Part shown: positions 53,687 through 62,271 of the stretch, piece by piece
Numbering within the stretch: position 1 is the stretch's first letter
Layout: each line of letters starts with the position of its first letter
NCBI GenBank assembly: GCA_024508355.1
Contig: JAMZEJ010000007.1
Span: forward strand, 124,001-188,000
Source: Rhizosaccharibacter radicis
Lineage (GTDB): Bacteria; Pseudomonadota; Alphaproteobacteria; Acetobacterales; Acetobacteraceae
Direction: 5' to 3'
Length of the DNA: 64,000 bases
Made by a program: the position numbers and the translations under genes
Notes under the pieces: model-generated
What the model was told of the DNA's origin: nothing
Seen by the model: only the letters and a program-made list of their open reading frames with translations
The model's database searches: none

Positions 53687-54715
53687 CTAGCTGAATAGGA
53701 GCGCGGACATGCGGCGGCGGGCGGCAAGCGTCACGGGATCGTCGAACCCCCACGCATCGAAGAACTTGATGAGCTGCAGGCGTGCCGCGCCCTCGTTCCA
53801 GTTCCGGTCGCGCTTGAGGATGTCGAGCAGCGCGTCGGCCGCCGCCTGACGGTCGCCGACGCCGTTGAGACCGGTGGCGAGCTCGTAGCGCGCCTCGTGA
53901 TCGTTCTCGTCGGCCGCGAGGCGGGCATGCAGGCCGCCCAGCGCGCCGGCGGCGGCACGGCCTTCGGCGGCGAGCGTCAGGGCGGCGCGGGCGCCGGCGA
54001 GTTCGGGATGTTCGGCGATCTTGGCCGGCGCCTGGTCGAGCACCGCGGCCGCCTGTTCCTCGTCGCCGAGCGCCAGCAGGGCACGGGCGAGGCCGCTCCA
54101 GCCTTCGGGGCCTTCGGGCTCCTGTTCCACCAGCTGCGAGAACAAGCCGGCCGCCTCCTCGGACCGGCCGGCTTCGAGCGCCTCACGCGCCGCGGCCAGC
54201 GTGTCGGCGGACGGCATGGCGCCCCCGGCCGCCTTGAGCAGGGCTTCCACGAAGCGCTTGATCTCGCTTTCGGGCAGCGCGCCCTGGAAGAGGTCGAGGA
54301 TCTGGCCCTGCCAGAACGCCGCCACCGTGGGCACGGACTGCAGGGGTAGCCCGAGCTGGGAAAGCTGCGACACCAGCGACCGGTTCTGGTCGATGTCGAT
54401 CTTCACCAGCTTGATGCGGCCGGCGGCCGCACGGGTGACCTTTTCCAGCAGGGGGGTGAGCGTCTTGCAGGGGCCGCACCAGGTGGCCCAGAAATCCACC
54501 AGCACGGGGATGTGGCGGCTGTCCTCGATCACGTCCTGCATGAAGGTGCGCTGGTCGCCGTCGACGATCAGCGCGTCCATCGGCACCGGACCGGCATCGC
54601 CGAAACCGGCGTCGGTGCCGGGCGGGTATGGCTGAGCCCCCCGGCCGATCGGCTCAGGCTTCGAACCGGCCGCCGCGGGGGCGTCCGGACGCTTCTGGCC
54701 GATGATGTAATCCAT
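53687..54715 (-). CDS. Thioredoxin/TPR co-chaperone, YbbN-like
   Basis: A 342-residue protein with an N-terminal linker of about 45 residues, a thioredoxin domain with an intact active site WCGPC (79-83) and the cis-Pro in SVPTVAAF. Three or more TPR-like repeats follow, containing ARYELATGLNGVGDRQAA near the end. E. coli YbbN is a co-chaperone; the CGPC motif here, unlike E. coli's SxxC, suggests redox activity. First gene of the three-gene unit. Confidence 0.93.
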   Translation of the reverse strand: MDYIIGQKRPDAPAAAGSKPEPIGRGAQPYPPGTDAGFGDAGPVPMDALIVDGDQRTFMQDVIEDSRHIPVLVDFWATWCGPCKTLTPLLEKVTRAAAGRIKLVKIDIDQNRSLVSQLSQLGLPLQSVPTVAAFWQGQILDLFQGALPESEIKRFVEALLKAAGGAMPSADTLAAAREALEAGRSEEAAGLFSQLVEQEPEGPEGWSGLARALLALGDEEQAAAVLDQAPAKIAEHPELAGARAALTLAAEGRAAAGALGGLHARLAADENDHEARYELATGLNGVGDRQAAADALLDILKRDRNWNEGAARLQLIKFFDAWGFDDPVTLAARRRMSALLFS

Positions 54716-54970
54716 GACGGTACGATCCTGCGCTGCATCGCCCGCGCGGCCGCGGGCCTGGAAGGTCGGTGCGGAGCCGCCGGACCCGTGGGAGCGGGCA
54801 CGGCGTGGGCGTGGGAGTGCCGGCGTCCCCAGCGCCCATCCCCGTGGTCGGTAAGATTGTCCCGCGACAACCGCTTCGCAAGCGGCCCTCCGGGGATGAA
54901 CGACTAGGACCGAGAACCCCCCTTGCGCCCCGTCGGGAACCGCCCTAAAAGCCGCCCACCGAGACGGAGC

Positions 54971-55045
54971 GCGGGCGTAGCTCAGGGGTAGAGCACAACC
55001 TTGCCAAGGTTGGGGTCGAGGGTTCGAATCCCTTCGCCCGCTCCA
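54971..55045 (+). tRNA. tRNA-Gly (anticodon GCC)
   Basis: A complete cloverleaf: acceptor GCGGGCG / CGCCCGC, D-loop AGCTCAGGGGTAGAGC, anticodon stem ACAAC...GTTGG with anticodon GCC in TTGCCAA, T-loop GGTTCGAATCC, and an encoded CCA end. The DNA to its right differs in character (pseudogenes, IS remnant, LysR clusters), so its 3' end is a candidate island boundary. Confidence 0.97.
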
Positions 55046-55149
55046 GTCGGTCCCACTCAGGACAACGACCTACAGCCGCTACCTCGGCTTGAGGCATGGT
55101 GGTCTGTCGGGGACATTGTCGGGACTTCGCTACATCTTCGGCGGCATAC

Positions 55150-55488
55150 CTGGTCTCGGTTCCGGAGCGCATTTTGCGTTGCCGCCGGTCGAGCAGACGA
55201 CGATCCTTCTCACTCTATTCGCGCTCAGACCGATCGACGGGTTCTGGCGACCGTTGCAGCCGATGAACCGCGGCTTCGGCAGACGTGCCAGGAGCTCGGC
55301 CGACGACGGCGCGCTCGCGCATCACGCAGATGGCGTCCACGGTGCGAGGCGGTCGGCAAGGGTGTCCTGGTCCGTCACCGTGTCGCGAAAAACGCCGATG
55401 CCGGCGAGGTCCGTCACGCCGTCCCACCGAGCGCTGTCGAGCGCGACGTGCTGCTAATCGTCTAGAACGGCGATGTTCGTGATCCGCT
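55150..55488 (-). pseudogene. Decayed D-2-hydroxyacid dehydrogenase fragment
   Basis: Reading the minus strand, pieces in different frames align with the N-terminus of the intact dehydrogenase at 62272: NIAVLDD, then a TAG where Tyr is expected, then QHVALDSARWDG, VFRDTVTDQDTLADRLAPW, VDAICVMRERA, ELLARLPKPRFIGCNGRQN and IVVCSTGGNA. At least two frameshifts and one stop interrupt it, and no start codon remains. The C-terminal two-thirds are missing. It is a separate copy, not a duplicate at nucleotide level. Confidence 0.8.
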
Positions 55489-55507
55489 TCTCGCCGCAGC
55501 CAGCGTG

Positions 55508-56119
55508 TCAGCCGCCGACGCTTTCCGACATCCAACGCAGCGTCGCCAGCCAAAGGTCGTGCCCGCGGTGCATCAGGCTCTGGTCGGTGTCGCGCAAGTG
55601 GGCCGCGGCGTCGCCCCGGCCTACCTCCTCCATCACCGTCATGCAGCCGCCATCGACCGGCTTGAGGAGCCAGGTGTGGTAGAATGCCGGCGGCTGACCC
55701 GGTACGTATCCGTACCATCCAATCCGGCGGCCGGGCTCGAAGCCGTGGACCTCGCTTTCGATGTCGAGGCCGAACGTCGTCCAGCGGAAGCGGGTATGCG
55801 ACCCGAGCGTGGAGGCGCCGCCCAGCATATGGATCCTGCTAGAATTGGCATACCAGCTCGGCCACGCCTTCGCATCGACGATGCGCGCGAAGACCTTCTC
55901 GCACGGGGCGTTGATGAGCAGCTCGTTGTGCGCGAACAGATCGGCCGTCGCCGGATCGAAGCCGGGAGCCCAGTGTATGTCCGGTGAACGTCGGCCGAGA
56001 TCCTGCTGCATGGTCAGGATGGCCTTCGCCTGCGGCGTACTGGCCTGTATGCTCCCACTCATCGTCATTGCTCCAAATCCTAAAACTACTGCGGTAGCCC
56101 GCTTGGTGATTGCGTGCAT
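55508..56119 (-). CDS. SRPBCC-family (START-like) protein, secreted
   Basis: A 203-residue protein with a signal-like N-terminus (KRATAVVLGFGAMTMSGSIQAS). The SRPBCC fold is indicated by ELLINAPCEKVFARIVDAKAWPSWYANS, then SHTRFRWTTFGLDIESEVHGFEPG and WLLKPVDGGCMTVMEEV. Members bind hydrophobic ligands or act as polyketide cyclases. It lies downstream of the aldo/keto reductase on the same strand, 45 bases away, so the two may be co-transcribed. Ligand unknown. Confidence 0.85.
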   Translation of the reverse strand: MHAITKRATAVVLGFGAMTMSGSIQASTPQAKAILTMQQDLGRRSPDIHWAPGFDPATADLFAHNELLINAPCEKVFARIVDAKAWPSWYANSSRIHMLGGASTLGSHTRFRWTTFGLDIESEVHGFEPGRRIGWYGYVPGQPPAFYHTWLLKPVDGGCMTVMEEVGRGDAAAHLRDTDQSLMHRGHDLWLATLRWMSESVGG

Positions 56120-56164
56120 GTCGGGTCTCTGCTTCCGGAAGGGCCCATCAATGGATGGTTCGCA

Positions 56165-57007
56165 TCATGCTGCCCGGTGAACGGGTGCGTCCCAGTCCGG
56201 CGCGAACGGGGGCGATACGTAGCGCTGGTCTTTCGGGAGCGTCGCGATCAGGGCGCGATCTTCGTCGTCGAGGACGATCCTGCGCGCATCCAGGTTGGAT
56301 TGCTGGCTTTCCGGCCGCTGAGCCTTGGGGATGGCGACGACGCCTTCCTGGTCGAGCAGCCACGCGATCGCGATCTGGGCCGCGGAGGCGCCATACTTGG
56401 CTGCGATGCGTCCGAGAGTCTCGTCCCTAGCGGCCCGCCCCTGTGCCAGGGGTGCGTAGGCGGTCAGCGGAATGCCACGCTCGCGCAGGAACGCCAGCAA
56501 GGCCGACTGGTCGAGGAAAGGATGATATTCTACCTGAAGCGCTGCGATCGGGATGCCGAGTTCGTCCACCGCCCGCCGCATCATCGGCAGGGTGAAGTTG
56601 CAAACGCCGATCGCCCGCGTTCGGCCTTCGTCGCGCAGCGCGGTCAGCGCTTCCAGCACGGTCGCCATGTCCATGTCCGTCGACGGCCAATGGACCATGT
56701 AAAGGTCGACATATCCGAGCTTCAGCTTGCCCAGGCTCGTCTCGAACGCCCGGACAATAGTTTCTCGTGTCTTGAGCTGGTCGTGCCAGACCTTGGTGGT
56801 GACGAAGAGGGCGTCGCGAGCGAGACCCGAGGCGGCGATCGCCGCGCCCACGGCCGCTTCGTTCTCGTACATGGCCGCCGTGTCGAGATGCCGGTAACCG
56901 AGCGCGAGCGCGCTCTCGACGACGGGCTGGCAGCCGCCGCCCGGCATGCGGAAGGTGCCGAAGCCCAGGCGTGGAATGCTGACGTCTCGCGTCGTGATCG
57001 TTTCCAT
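56165..57007 (-). CDS. Aldo/keto reductase
   Basis: A 280-residue (alpha/beta)8 reductase. The catalytic tetrad is Asp42, Tyr47 (LDTAAMYENE), Lys72 (VTTKVWHD) and His106 (LYMVHWPS). GVCNFTLPMM and VAIPKAQRPESQQSNL mark the NADPH site. It resembles 2,5-diketogluconate reductases/DkgB-type AKRs in length, but substrate is unassigned. Divergent from a LysR gene, which is its probable regulator. Confidence 0.93.
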   Translation of the reverse strand: METITTRDVSIPRLGFGTFRMPGGGCQPVVESALALGYRHLDTAAMYENEAAVGAAIAASGLARDALFVTTKVWHDQLKTRETIVRAFETSLGKLKLGYVDLYMVHWPSTDMDMATVLEALTALRDEGRTRAIGVCNFTLPMMRRAVDELGIPIAALQVEYHPFLDQSALLAFLRERGIPLTAYAPLAQGRAARDETLGRIAAKYGASAAQIAIAWLLDQEGVVAIPKAQRPESQQSNLDARRIVLDDEDRALIATLPKDQRYVSPPFAPDWDAPVHRAA

Positions 57008-57132
57008 GAAGAGCGTCCGTTCTGATCCTGTCGTGAACCGATCATCGACATCACGCGGACAGTGCTACTTCTTGAACCTTGATCACAGCGCCGGGATCTC
57101 ATAACACTACGGATCAGAAGTCCGGAATGATC

Positions 57133-58041
57133 ATGTCTTACGATGGGCGCCTTCTTTCCGGTGTCACCGTCCTGATGGCGGTGGTCGAGGCCGGATCGAT
57201 GACGCGCGCCGCCGAAGCGCTCGGCCTGACGTCTTCCGGCGTCGGACGCGCCGTGGCGCGGCTCGAGGCGCGCGTGGGCGTGCGCCTCCTCGAGCGGACC
57301 ACACGGACGCTGACGCTGACCGACGAAGGTCGCCGCTTCCACGAGGAGGTCGGGCCTCATCTCGACGGCATCGAGCAGGCGGTCGTGCATGCGGCAGGCT
57401 CGGCCGGGACCGTGCAGGGACGGTTGCGGGTGAACGTGGATCCGTTCTTCTCGCGCGTTGTCCTGTCGGGGCAGGTCGCGACCTTCCTGGAGCGCCATCC
57501 CGAGGTGCGGGTGGAGATGATCATGCGCGATGCCGCCGGCGACTTGGTGGCCGACGGCTTCGATCTGGCCCTGCGGTTCGGCGAACCGCCGCATGGAACT
57601 CTGATCGGACGCAAGCTCGCCGAGACAAGGATCCTGACCGTCGCCTCGCCCGGCTTCGTGGAACGCTACGGCCGGCCCGGGCACCCTTCCGAGGTGGCCC
57701 GGCTTCCTTGCATTGAGTTCTACGATGCCGCGAACGCTCGCCCCTTCGAGTGGGAGTTCCGCAACGAGCACGAGGTGCTAGCGCTCAAGGTGGCTTCACG
57801 CCTCATGGTGTCGGACGTCGGCGCCATGCTCAACGCCTGCGAGGCGGGGGCCGGCATCGCGCAGATCATGGAGCTCGGCTCGAAACACCTGATCGAGGAA
57901 GGCAGGCTGATCGATCTGTTCCCGGATTGGTCTGGCGAACGGTTCCCGTTGTACGCCCTTTATCCGTCGCGCCAGCATCGCGCCGCCAAGATCCGAGCTT
58001 TCATCGAGTTCGCCGTCGGGCTTCTCGACGACCAGACGTAG
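57133..58041 (+). CDS. LysR-family transcriptional regulator
   Basis: A 302-residue LysR protein. Helix-turn-helix: AGSMTRAAEALGLTSSGVGR. The effector domain ends with IEEGRLIDLFPDWSGERFPLY, typical of the group next to aldo/keto reductases and SDRs. An ATG at 57127 is an alternative start. It is divergent from the reductase gene across 125 bases, the normal LysR arrangement. Confidence 0.92.
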   Translation: MSYDGRLLSGVTVLMAVVEAGSMTRAAEALGLTSSGVGRAVARLEARVGVRLLERTTRTLTLTDEGRRFHEEVGPHLDGIEQAVVHAAGSAGTVQGRLRVNVDPFFSRVVLSGQVATFLERHPEVRVEMIMRDAAGDLVADGFDLALRFGEPPHGTLIGRKLAETRILTVASPGFVERYGRPGHPSEVARLPCIEFYDAANARPFEWEFRNEHEVLALKVASRLMVSDVGAMLNACEAGAGIAQIMELGSKHLIEEGRLIDLFPDWSGERFPLYALYPSRQHRAAKIRAFIEFAVGLLDDQT

Positions 58042-58586
58042 AGCCTGCACTCTCGGCGGGAGGCCCCGCTTACCTGTCAGCGTCGTGGCCCCCCTTGTCG
58101 GTTGCTTGGCGGGCTTCAGGTCGGCCGGTTGGGCACGCAGCCGGACTGCGCAGGCGCCGCAGGAACACTTCAAGGGCCGGCGGCGGAGTTGAGGTCTCGC
58201 GGGACCGCACCGGAGCTTCCCGCGATATCGGCAGAGACTTCTGGAAGACATCTCTGCCTGTCGTCGGAATATTGTATCGATGGTGTGACTGAATTGTCGT
58301 GGGTCGCCGGTAGTGCCCACGCGGCTCCGGCCACCTGACCGGCCAGCGTGATCTTCACCGATCCGGAATCCAGGTTATGTGGACAGCCCAGATCCACGAG
58401 GGCATGGATGACAGGGCGGCGGAGCCGAGAAAGCTGTCGGCGGTCTGGTTGTAGCGGGTGGAACGCGTCGCCGCCGATCTCGAAGGCGAAGAAGTCCACG
58501 CCGTTGTAGAACCATGTCCAGCCGACCTGAGGATGACCAGCGCCGAGGTGCTGCCTACTGGGGACGGCATGGCGGTGTCTTCGCGG
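58042..58586. other. Intergenic with IS remnant, no intact gene
   Basis: About 545 bases downstream of a LysR gene and the end of the alpha/beta hydrolase gene. GC is lower than the window average. The right part (58370-58500) is an IS5 remnant; the rest shows nothing recognisable. Confidence 0.45.
58370..58510 (-). pseudogene. IS5-type transposase C-terminal remnant
   Basis: The minus strand encodes ATRSTRYNQTADSFLGSAAL and then SSMPSWIWAVHIT, recognisable as the ATRYxKTAxSFLAxxxLA end of an IS5-family transposase with a small insertion. A neighbouring frame carries the preceding piece, so at least one frameshift is present. Only about 45 codons remain. Confidence 0.6.
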
Positions 58587-59591
58587 TCACAGCTCCCTCG
58601 CGTCGATCCAGGTGCCGATCGTGTCAGCAAGCTCCCCCTTGCGCTCCAGCGGCAACCAATGCCCGCCCGCCAGTCGCGTGACGGTCAGGTCCCGGCAGGC
58701 TGCGCGCATCGCTTCGCCGGAACGATTGCCCACGATGCTGTTCATCTGGTCCCAGTCGCCGTTGACGAACAGGACTGGCATCGAGAGCCCCCCGCCATCC
58801 AGCGCGCGCTCCATGAAGGCGATGTTGGCATCGTCGTTGAGATACCAGGCGCAAGGCCCGCGGAACCCGTTCCGCTCGAAAATTGCCACCAGCGTGTCGA
58901 AGTCCATCGCCGGCCACAGCTCCGGGTCTGGCTCGGTTGGGGGCGCGCGATGGGCTGCACCAAAACGGCCGCCCCTTTTCGTCACCGTCGCGTTCGCCAC
59001 GGGCTTGTCGAGCGTGGCGGGATCGCCGCGCCGATAGATGGAAGCGAGCGACGACCGCTTGTCGGCGTCCAGGTCGGCGACGGCGGTGGCGAAATGGGTG
59101 TTGTACCAGCGGTAATAGTCCCACTGGCCGTCGGGATACTCGGCGGTGGGATAGATCGTCCGGTCGACCAGCGGCACAAGCGTCGGCAGGGCGTTGGCGG
59201 TCGGGAAGTAGGGTACGGATACCAGCACCGCGCCCGTGACCCGCGTTGGCTCGTGTGCCGCAAATGCGCCGACCAGCACGCTGCCCCAGTCATGTCCGAC
59301 CCAGACGGCCGGCGTGCCGCCGAGATGGTCGTGCAGTTCGATCATGTCGGCGATCACCTCCTCATGCGCGTAGGCAGCCGGGTCGTCCGGGATCGAGGAT
59401 CCGCCGTAGCCGCGCATGTCGGGGGCGACGCACCGCCAGCCCTTGTCCGCGAACGTGGCCATCTGCGCGCTCCAGATGATGCCGAGCTCGGGCCACCCAT
59501 GCAGGAACATCATCAGCGGACCGTCGGGGGGCCCGGCCTCGATGTAATGCGTCGTGTGTCGGGGTGTCTGGAACGTTCTGGATACGGGCAT
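58587..59591 (-). CDS. Alpha/beta hydrolase, epoxide-hydrolase-like
   Basis: A 334-residue hydrolase. The oxyanion motif is HGWPE (31-35), the nucleophile Asp101 lies in GHDWG, and the catalytic His in GGHWLPLERK. CVAPDMRGYGGS is characteristic. The Asp nucleophile places it with epoxide hydrolases and haloalkane dehalogenases rather than esterases; the cap domain has Trp/Tyr-rich segments (DYYRWYNTHF) compatible with an epoxide ring-opening tyrosine. Substrate unknown. Confidence 0.92.
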   Translation of the reverse strand: MPVSRTFQTPRHTTHYIEAGPPDGPLMMFLHGWPELGIIWSAQMATFADKGWRCVAPDMRGYGGSSIPDDPAAYAHEEVIADMIELHDHLGGTPAVWVGHDWGSVLVGAFAAHEPTRVTGAVLVSVPYFPTANALPTLVPLVDRTIYPTAEYPDGQWDYYRWYNTHFATAVADLDADKRSSLASIYRRGDPATLDKPVANATVTKRGGRFGAAHRAPPTEPDPELWPAMDFDTLVAIFERNGFRGPCAWYLNDDANIAFMERALDGGGLSMPVLFVNGDWDQMNSIVGNRSGEAMRAACRDLTVTRLAGGHWLPLERKGELADTIGTWIDAREL

Positions 59592-59846
59592 GGTGGCAGG
59601 TGCTCCCTATCTCGGGCTGGGTCAGACGACAGGTGTGCCGGGCGCTTTGATCGTCGTGCATCGGCCGATGATGGGTATGACCCGGGCGGACGGCGCCAGG
59701 CCACCTGAACCTCTACAGCCGGAACGTTCAACAGCGCGCTGACATCACTGCCCCTTACCCGTTCGTGGGTGCATCCGGAACGGGTCAGCCTTCCGGAGGC
59801 TGGTCTGTCCACCCTATGTTCCCCTCGACGTGAGGGAGACCAAGCC

Positions 59847-60083
59847 ATGCGGAAGGGTGACGGAGATAGCGGGCTGGCCGGGCTGCGTGCGGTGGTGGCC
59901 GCCCTGGAGCGCGGCTGGGGCACCGGCGAGACGCGCCCGGACGCGGTGTTGCCGTTCGGTCTGCCGTGCCTGGACGACCACCTCCCCGGCGGCGGCCTGA
60001 CGCTCGGTGCCGTGCACGAGATCGCCGCCGGCGGTCCGGAGGTCGAGCAAGGCGCTGCGGCGGCAGCCTTCGCGGCCGGGTGA
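59847..60083 (+). pseudogene. imuA: imuA fragment (N-terminal 78 codons)
   Basis: GGGAG precedes the ATG. The product LAGLRAVVAALERGWG, then VLPFGLPCLDDHLPGGGLT and GAVHEIAAGGPEVEQGAA, is the N-terminus of ImuA, the SulA/RecA-like accessory protein of the ImuA-ImuB-DnaE2 mutagenic polymerase complex. The frame ends right after AAFAAG, where full-length proteins continue for another 150 or so residues. The following bases encode what looks like the last codons of dnaE2, so the cassette is deleted internally. No LexA box of the GTTC-N7-GTTC type was found upstream. Confidence 0.75.
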
Positions 60084-60154
60084 TGCGCGACATCTACATC
60101 CCCGACCCGCGCCCCGGGTCCGGGATCAAGGTGCCGACGTGGGATTTCCGTTAA
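60083..60154 (+). pseudogene. dnaE2: Probable dnaE2 3' end (last 23 codons)
   Basis: Directly after the imuA fragment, in another frame, lies MRDIYIPDPRPGSGIKVPTW followed by DFR and a TAA. It resembles the RDIYIPDL...IKVKTRDF ending of alphaproteobacterial DnaE2. Its ATG is not a real start. It marks the right edge of the deletion. Confidence 0.6.
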
Positions 60155-60225
60155 ACGACCAGGGCCGTAGCCTTTTACTGCGCTGGTCCCATCATAAAAA
60201 TCGGTGTTGTTGATTTAATCCTTGG

Positions 60226-61098
60226 TTATGCTTGATCAGCTGATTGTTCATTGCTGTATAAATGTTTGGTCACGATATCGACGAACGCACGGAGGCGGCC
60301 GAGCATCCTGAGATCACGATGGTAGCCCATCCATAAAATCCGGTCAGGCGGCAACTCGCCTAGATCGAGTCGGCGCAGATCCGGCATGGCATCGCCTATG
60401 GCTCTTGGCAGGAGGGTGATGCCACATCCTGCCGCACAGGAACGGGCCTGCACCGTGCGATTGTTCGCGCGCATCGTCACCGTCGCGTCGGGAAGTCGTC
60501 GTCGCAGCCACCCCACATCCGGATAGGTTTCGGTCGGAACATCTTCGATGATGTGGAGGCCGGTTCCACTCCCGTTGATCGTCTCCGGGCCTGCGATTCC
60601 GGTGTAGACGGCGAAGCTCACGCTTAGCAGCCTGCGCTGCAGCACGTCGGGCTCGTGGAACGGCACCACCCGAAACGCGATATCAGCCTCGCGTCTCGCC
60701 AGACTGCGGACGCGCGCACCAGCCATCAGTTCGATCGTCACGCCGGGGTGCGCCCGGTGGAACGCTTCGATAGCGGTCGGCAGTATCCAGGATCCGAACC
60801 AATCGGCGGTGGCGATACGCAGGACACCCTCGAGTGTCCCCTCCACTCCCGCCATCCGTCGTTCGATGCCTACCGCCGCATCCTCTATCTGCTCGGCGAG
60901 CGAGATGATCGATGCGCCCTCGTCGGTTACCACGAGGCTGTGGTCAATCCTCTGGAACAGCTTCTGACCCAGGGCGTCTTCGAGCGCCTGAAGGCGCCGG
61001 GACACGGTTGGATGACTGATCCCAAGCCTGCGCGCCGCCGCTCCGAACGATCCTGTCCGAGCAACGGCGAGAAAAATACGTAGATCGTTCCAGTCCAT
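60226..61098 (-). CDS. LysR-family transcriptional regulator
   Basis: A 290-residue LysR protein. Helix-turn-helix: TGSFGAAARRLGISHPTVSR. The effector domain begins LEGVLRIATADWFGSWILP, typical of the group with small-molecule dehydrogenase targets. Divergent from the MBL-dehydrogenase-SDR series, which it probably regulates. The codon use is somewhat less GC-rich near its end (AT-rich tail around 60226-60260). Confidence 0.92.
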   Translation of the reverse strand: MDWNDLRIFLAVARTGSFGAAARRLGISHPTVSRRLQALEDALGQKLFQRIDHSLVVTDEGASIISLAEQIEDAAVGIERRMAGVEGTLEGVLRIATADWFGSWILPTAIEAFHRAHPGVTIELMAGARVRSLARREADIAFRVVPFHEPDVLQRRLLSVSFAVYTGIAGPETINGSGTGLHIIEDVPTETYPDVGWLRRRLPDATVTMRANNRTVQARSCAAGCGITLLPRAIGDAMPDLRRLDLGELPPDRILWMGYHRDLRMLGRLRAFVDIVTKHLYSNEQSADQA

Positions 61099-61211
61099 GT
61101 GACCCCGGCGGTAGCTTACAGAACTGTACGGGCCCCGAACATTCTCGTGCAGTGGGCGCTCAGATCGATTGGTCCATATCTGACCACGACCACACAGACG
61201 AGCAAACGATC

Positions 61212-62204
61212 ATGGACCCTATCTCTCGCCGTCGCGCGGTCTTTGCGGCTCTTGCCGCAGACGGTGCGGGTGTTACCACCTCATCCGGCAGGGCCGTGGC
61301 GGCATCCGATCCCGCGCAGATCCTACGGACGGCTGAAGGCCAAGTGCCCGGCGTGCACCGCTGGAGGGTAGGCGCCATCACCATCACCGCGATCGCCGAC
61401 GGCTACGCCCCCCTGCCGATGGCGGTGGTACCGCAAGCCGATCCGGCGGTCGCGACAGAGCTTGCGCGGAAATTCTACGCGCCAGAGGATCACCTCCAGT
61501 GCGTGATCAACACCTTTGTCATCCAGACGCCGACCAGACGCATCATGGTCGACACCGGTTTCGGCGCCCTCGGAGCTGGTCATAGCGGCAAGATCTGGGA
61601 GAACCTGCGCGCCGCTGGCATCGACCCCGGAAGCATCGACGTCCTGTACATCACGCACGGCCATCCGGATCATACCTCCGGCATGCTCGCCATCGATGGC
61701 TCGGCCGGCTTCCCGAATGCGGAATTGTTCATCCACCAGAATGAGGTCGCCTACTGGGGCGACGAGGCCCAGGCCTCGCGCGCGCCGGAAGAACAGAAGT
61801 CCTGGTTCGACATCTTCCGGCGCTCGGTGGCCGCCTACAGAGGGCGCACCACCCTGATCGACCGTGACGGACTGGAGATCGTTCCGGGCCTGCGGGTGCG
61901 CGAGCTTTTCGGCCACACGCCGGGCCATAGCGGCCTGCACATCGCCGACGGCGGTGAGCAGCACCTGTTCTGGACCGACATCGTGCACTTCCAGCACTTG
62001 CAGTTCCCCCGTCCGGACTGGGGCGTCGGCTTCGACGCTGATCCGGCCCAGGCCATCAAGGTCCGCAGCGCCATGTTGGACGAGGTCTCCACCGACCGCA
62101 TGACGATATCCGGCACGCACCTGGTATTCCCAGGCTTCGGGCACGTGCGGCGGGAGGGTGATGCCTACGCCTTCGAGGCGGCGCGCTGGAACTACGAGAG
62201 CTGA
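61212..62204 (+). CDS. MBL-fold metallo-hydrolase with Tat-like leader
   Basis: A 330-residue metallo-beta-lactamase-fold protein. The N-terminus has SRRRAVFAALAADGAG, a twin-arginine-like leader, although the hydrophobic core is short. The metal motif is THGHPDHTSG (His149, His151, Asp153, His154), with GHTPGHSGLHI and LFWTDIVHF later. It resembles quorum-quenching or glyoxalase-type MBL enzymes only in fold. First gene of the plus-strand series; the dehydrogenase follows 67 bases later. Confidence 0.9.
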   Translation: MDPISRRRAVFAALAADGAGVTTSSGRAVAASDPAQILRTAEGQVPGVHRWRVGAITITAIADGYAPLPMAVVPQADPAVATELARKFYAPEDHLQCVINTFVIQTPTRRIMVDTGFGALGAGHSGKIWENLRAAGIDPGSIDVLYITHGHPDHTSGMLAIDGSAGFPNAELFIHQNEVAYWGDEAQASRAPEEQKSWFDIFRRSVAAYRGRTTLIDRDGLEIVPGLRVRELFGHTPGHSGLHIADGGEQHLFWTDIVHFQHLQFPRPDWGVGFDADPAQAIKVRSAMLDEVSTDRMTISGTHLVFPGFGHVRREGDAYAFEAARWNYES

Positions 62205-62271
62205 GTGGTTGGTCGGGATCTGGGTGACCCGGCGCCGGATCCCTGTCACCGCGACGGAGCGACACGATCCC

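Noticed and set aside
57008-57132. Specific LysR operator between the aldo/keto reductase and LysR genes
   Set aside because: Several weak T-N11-A candidates, none with a convincing dyad, so not listed.
59700-59846. LexA box before the imuA fragment
   Set aside because: GTTC/GAAC half-sites occur but not at the N7 spacing of the alphaproteobacterial consensus; an 8-bp inverted repeat (ACCCGTTC/GAACGGGT) is present but has the wrong form.
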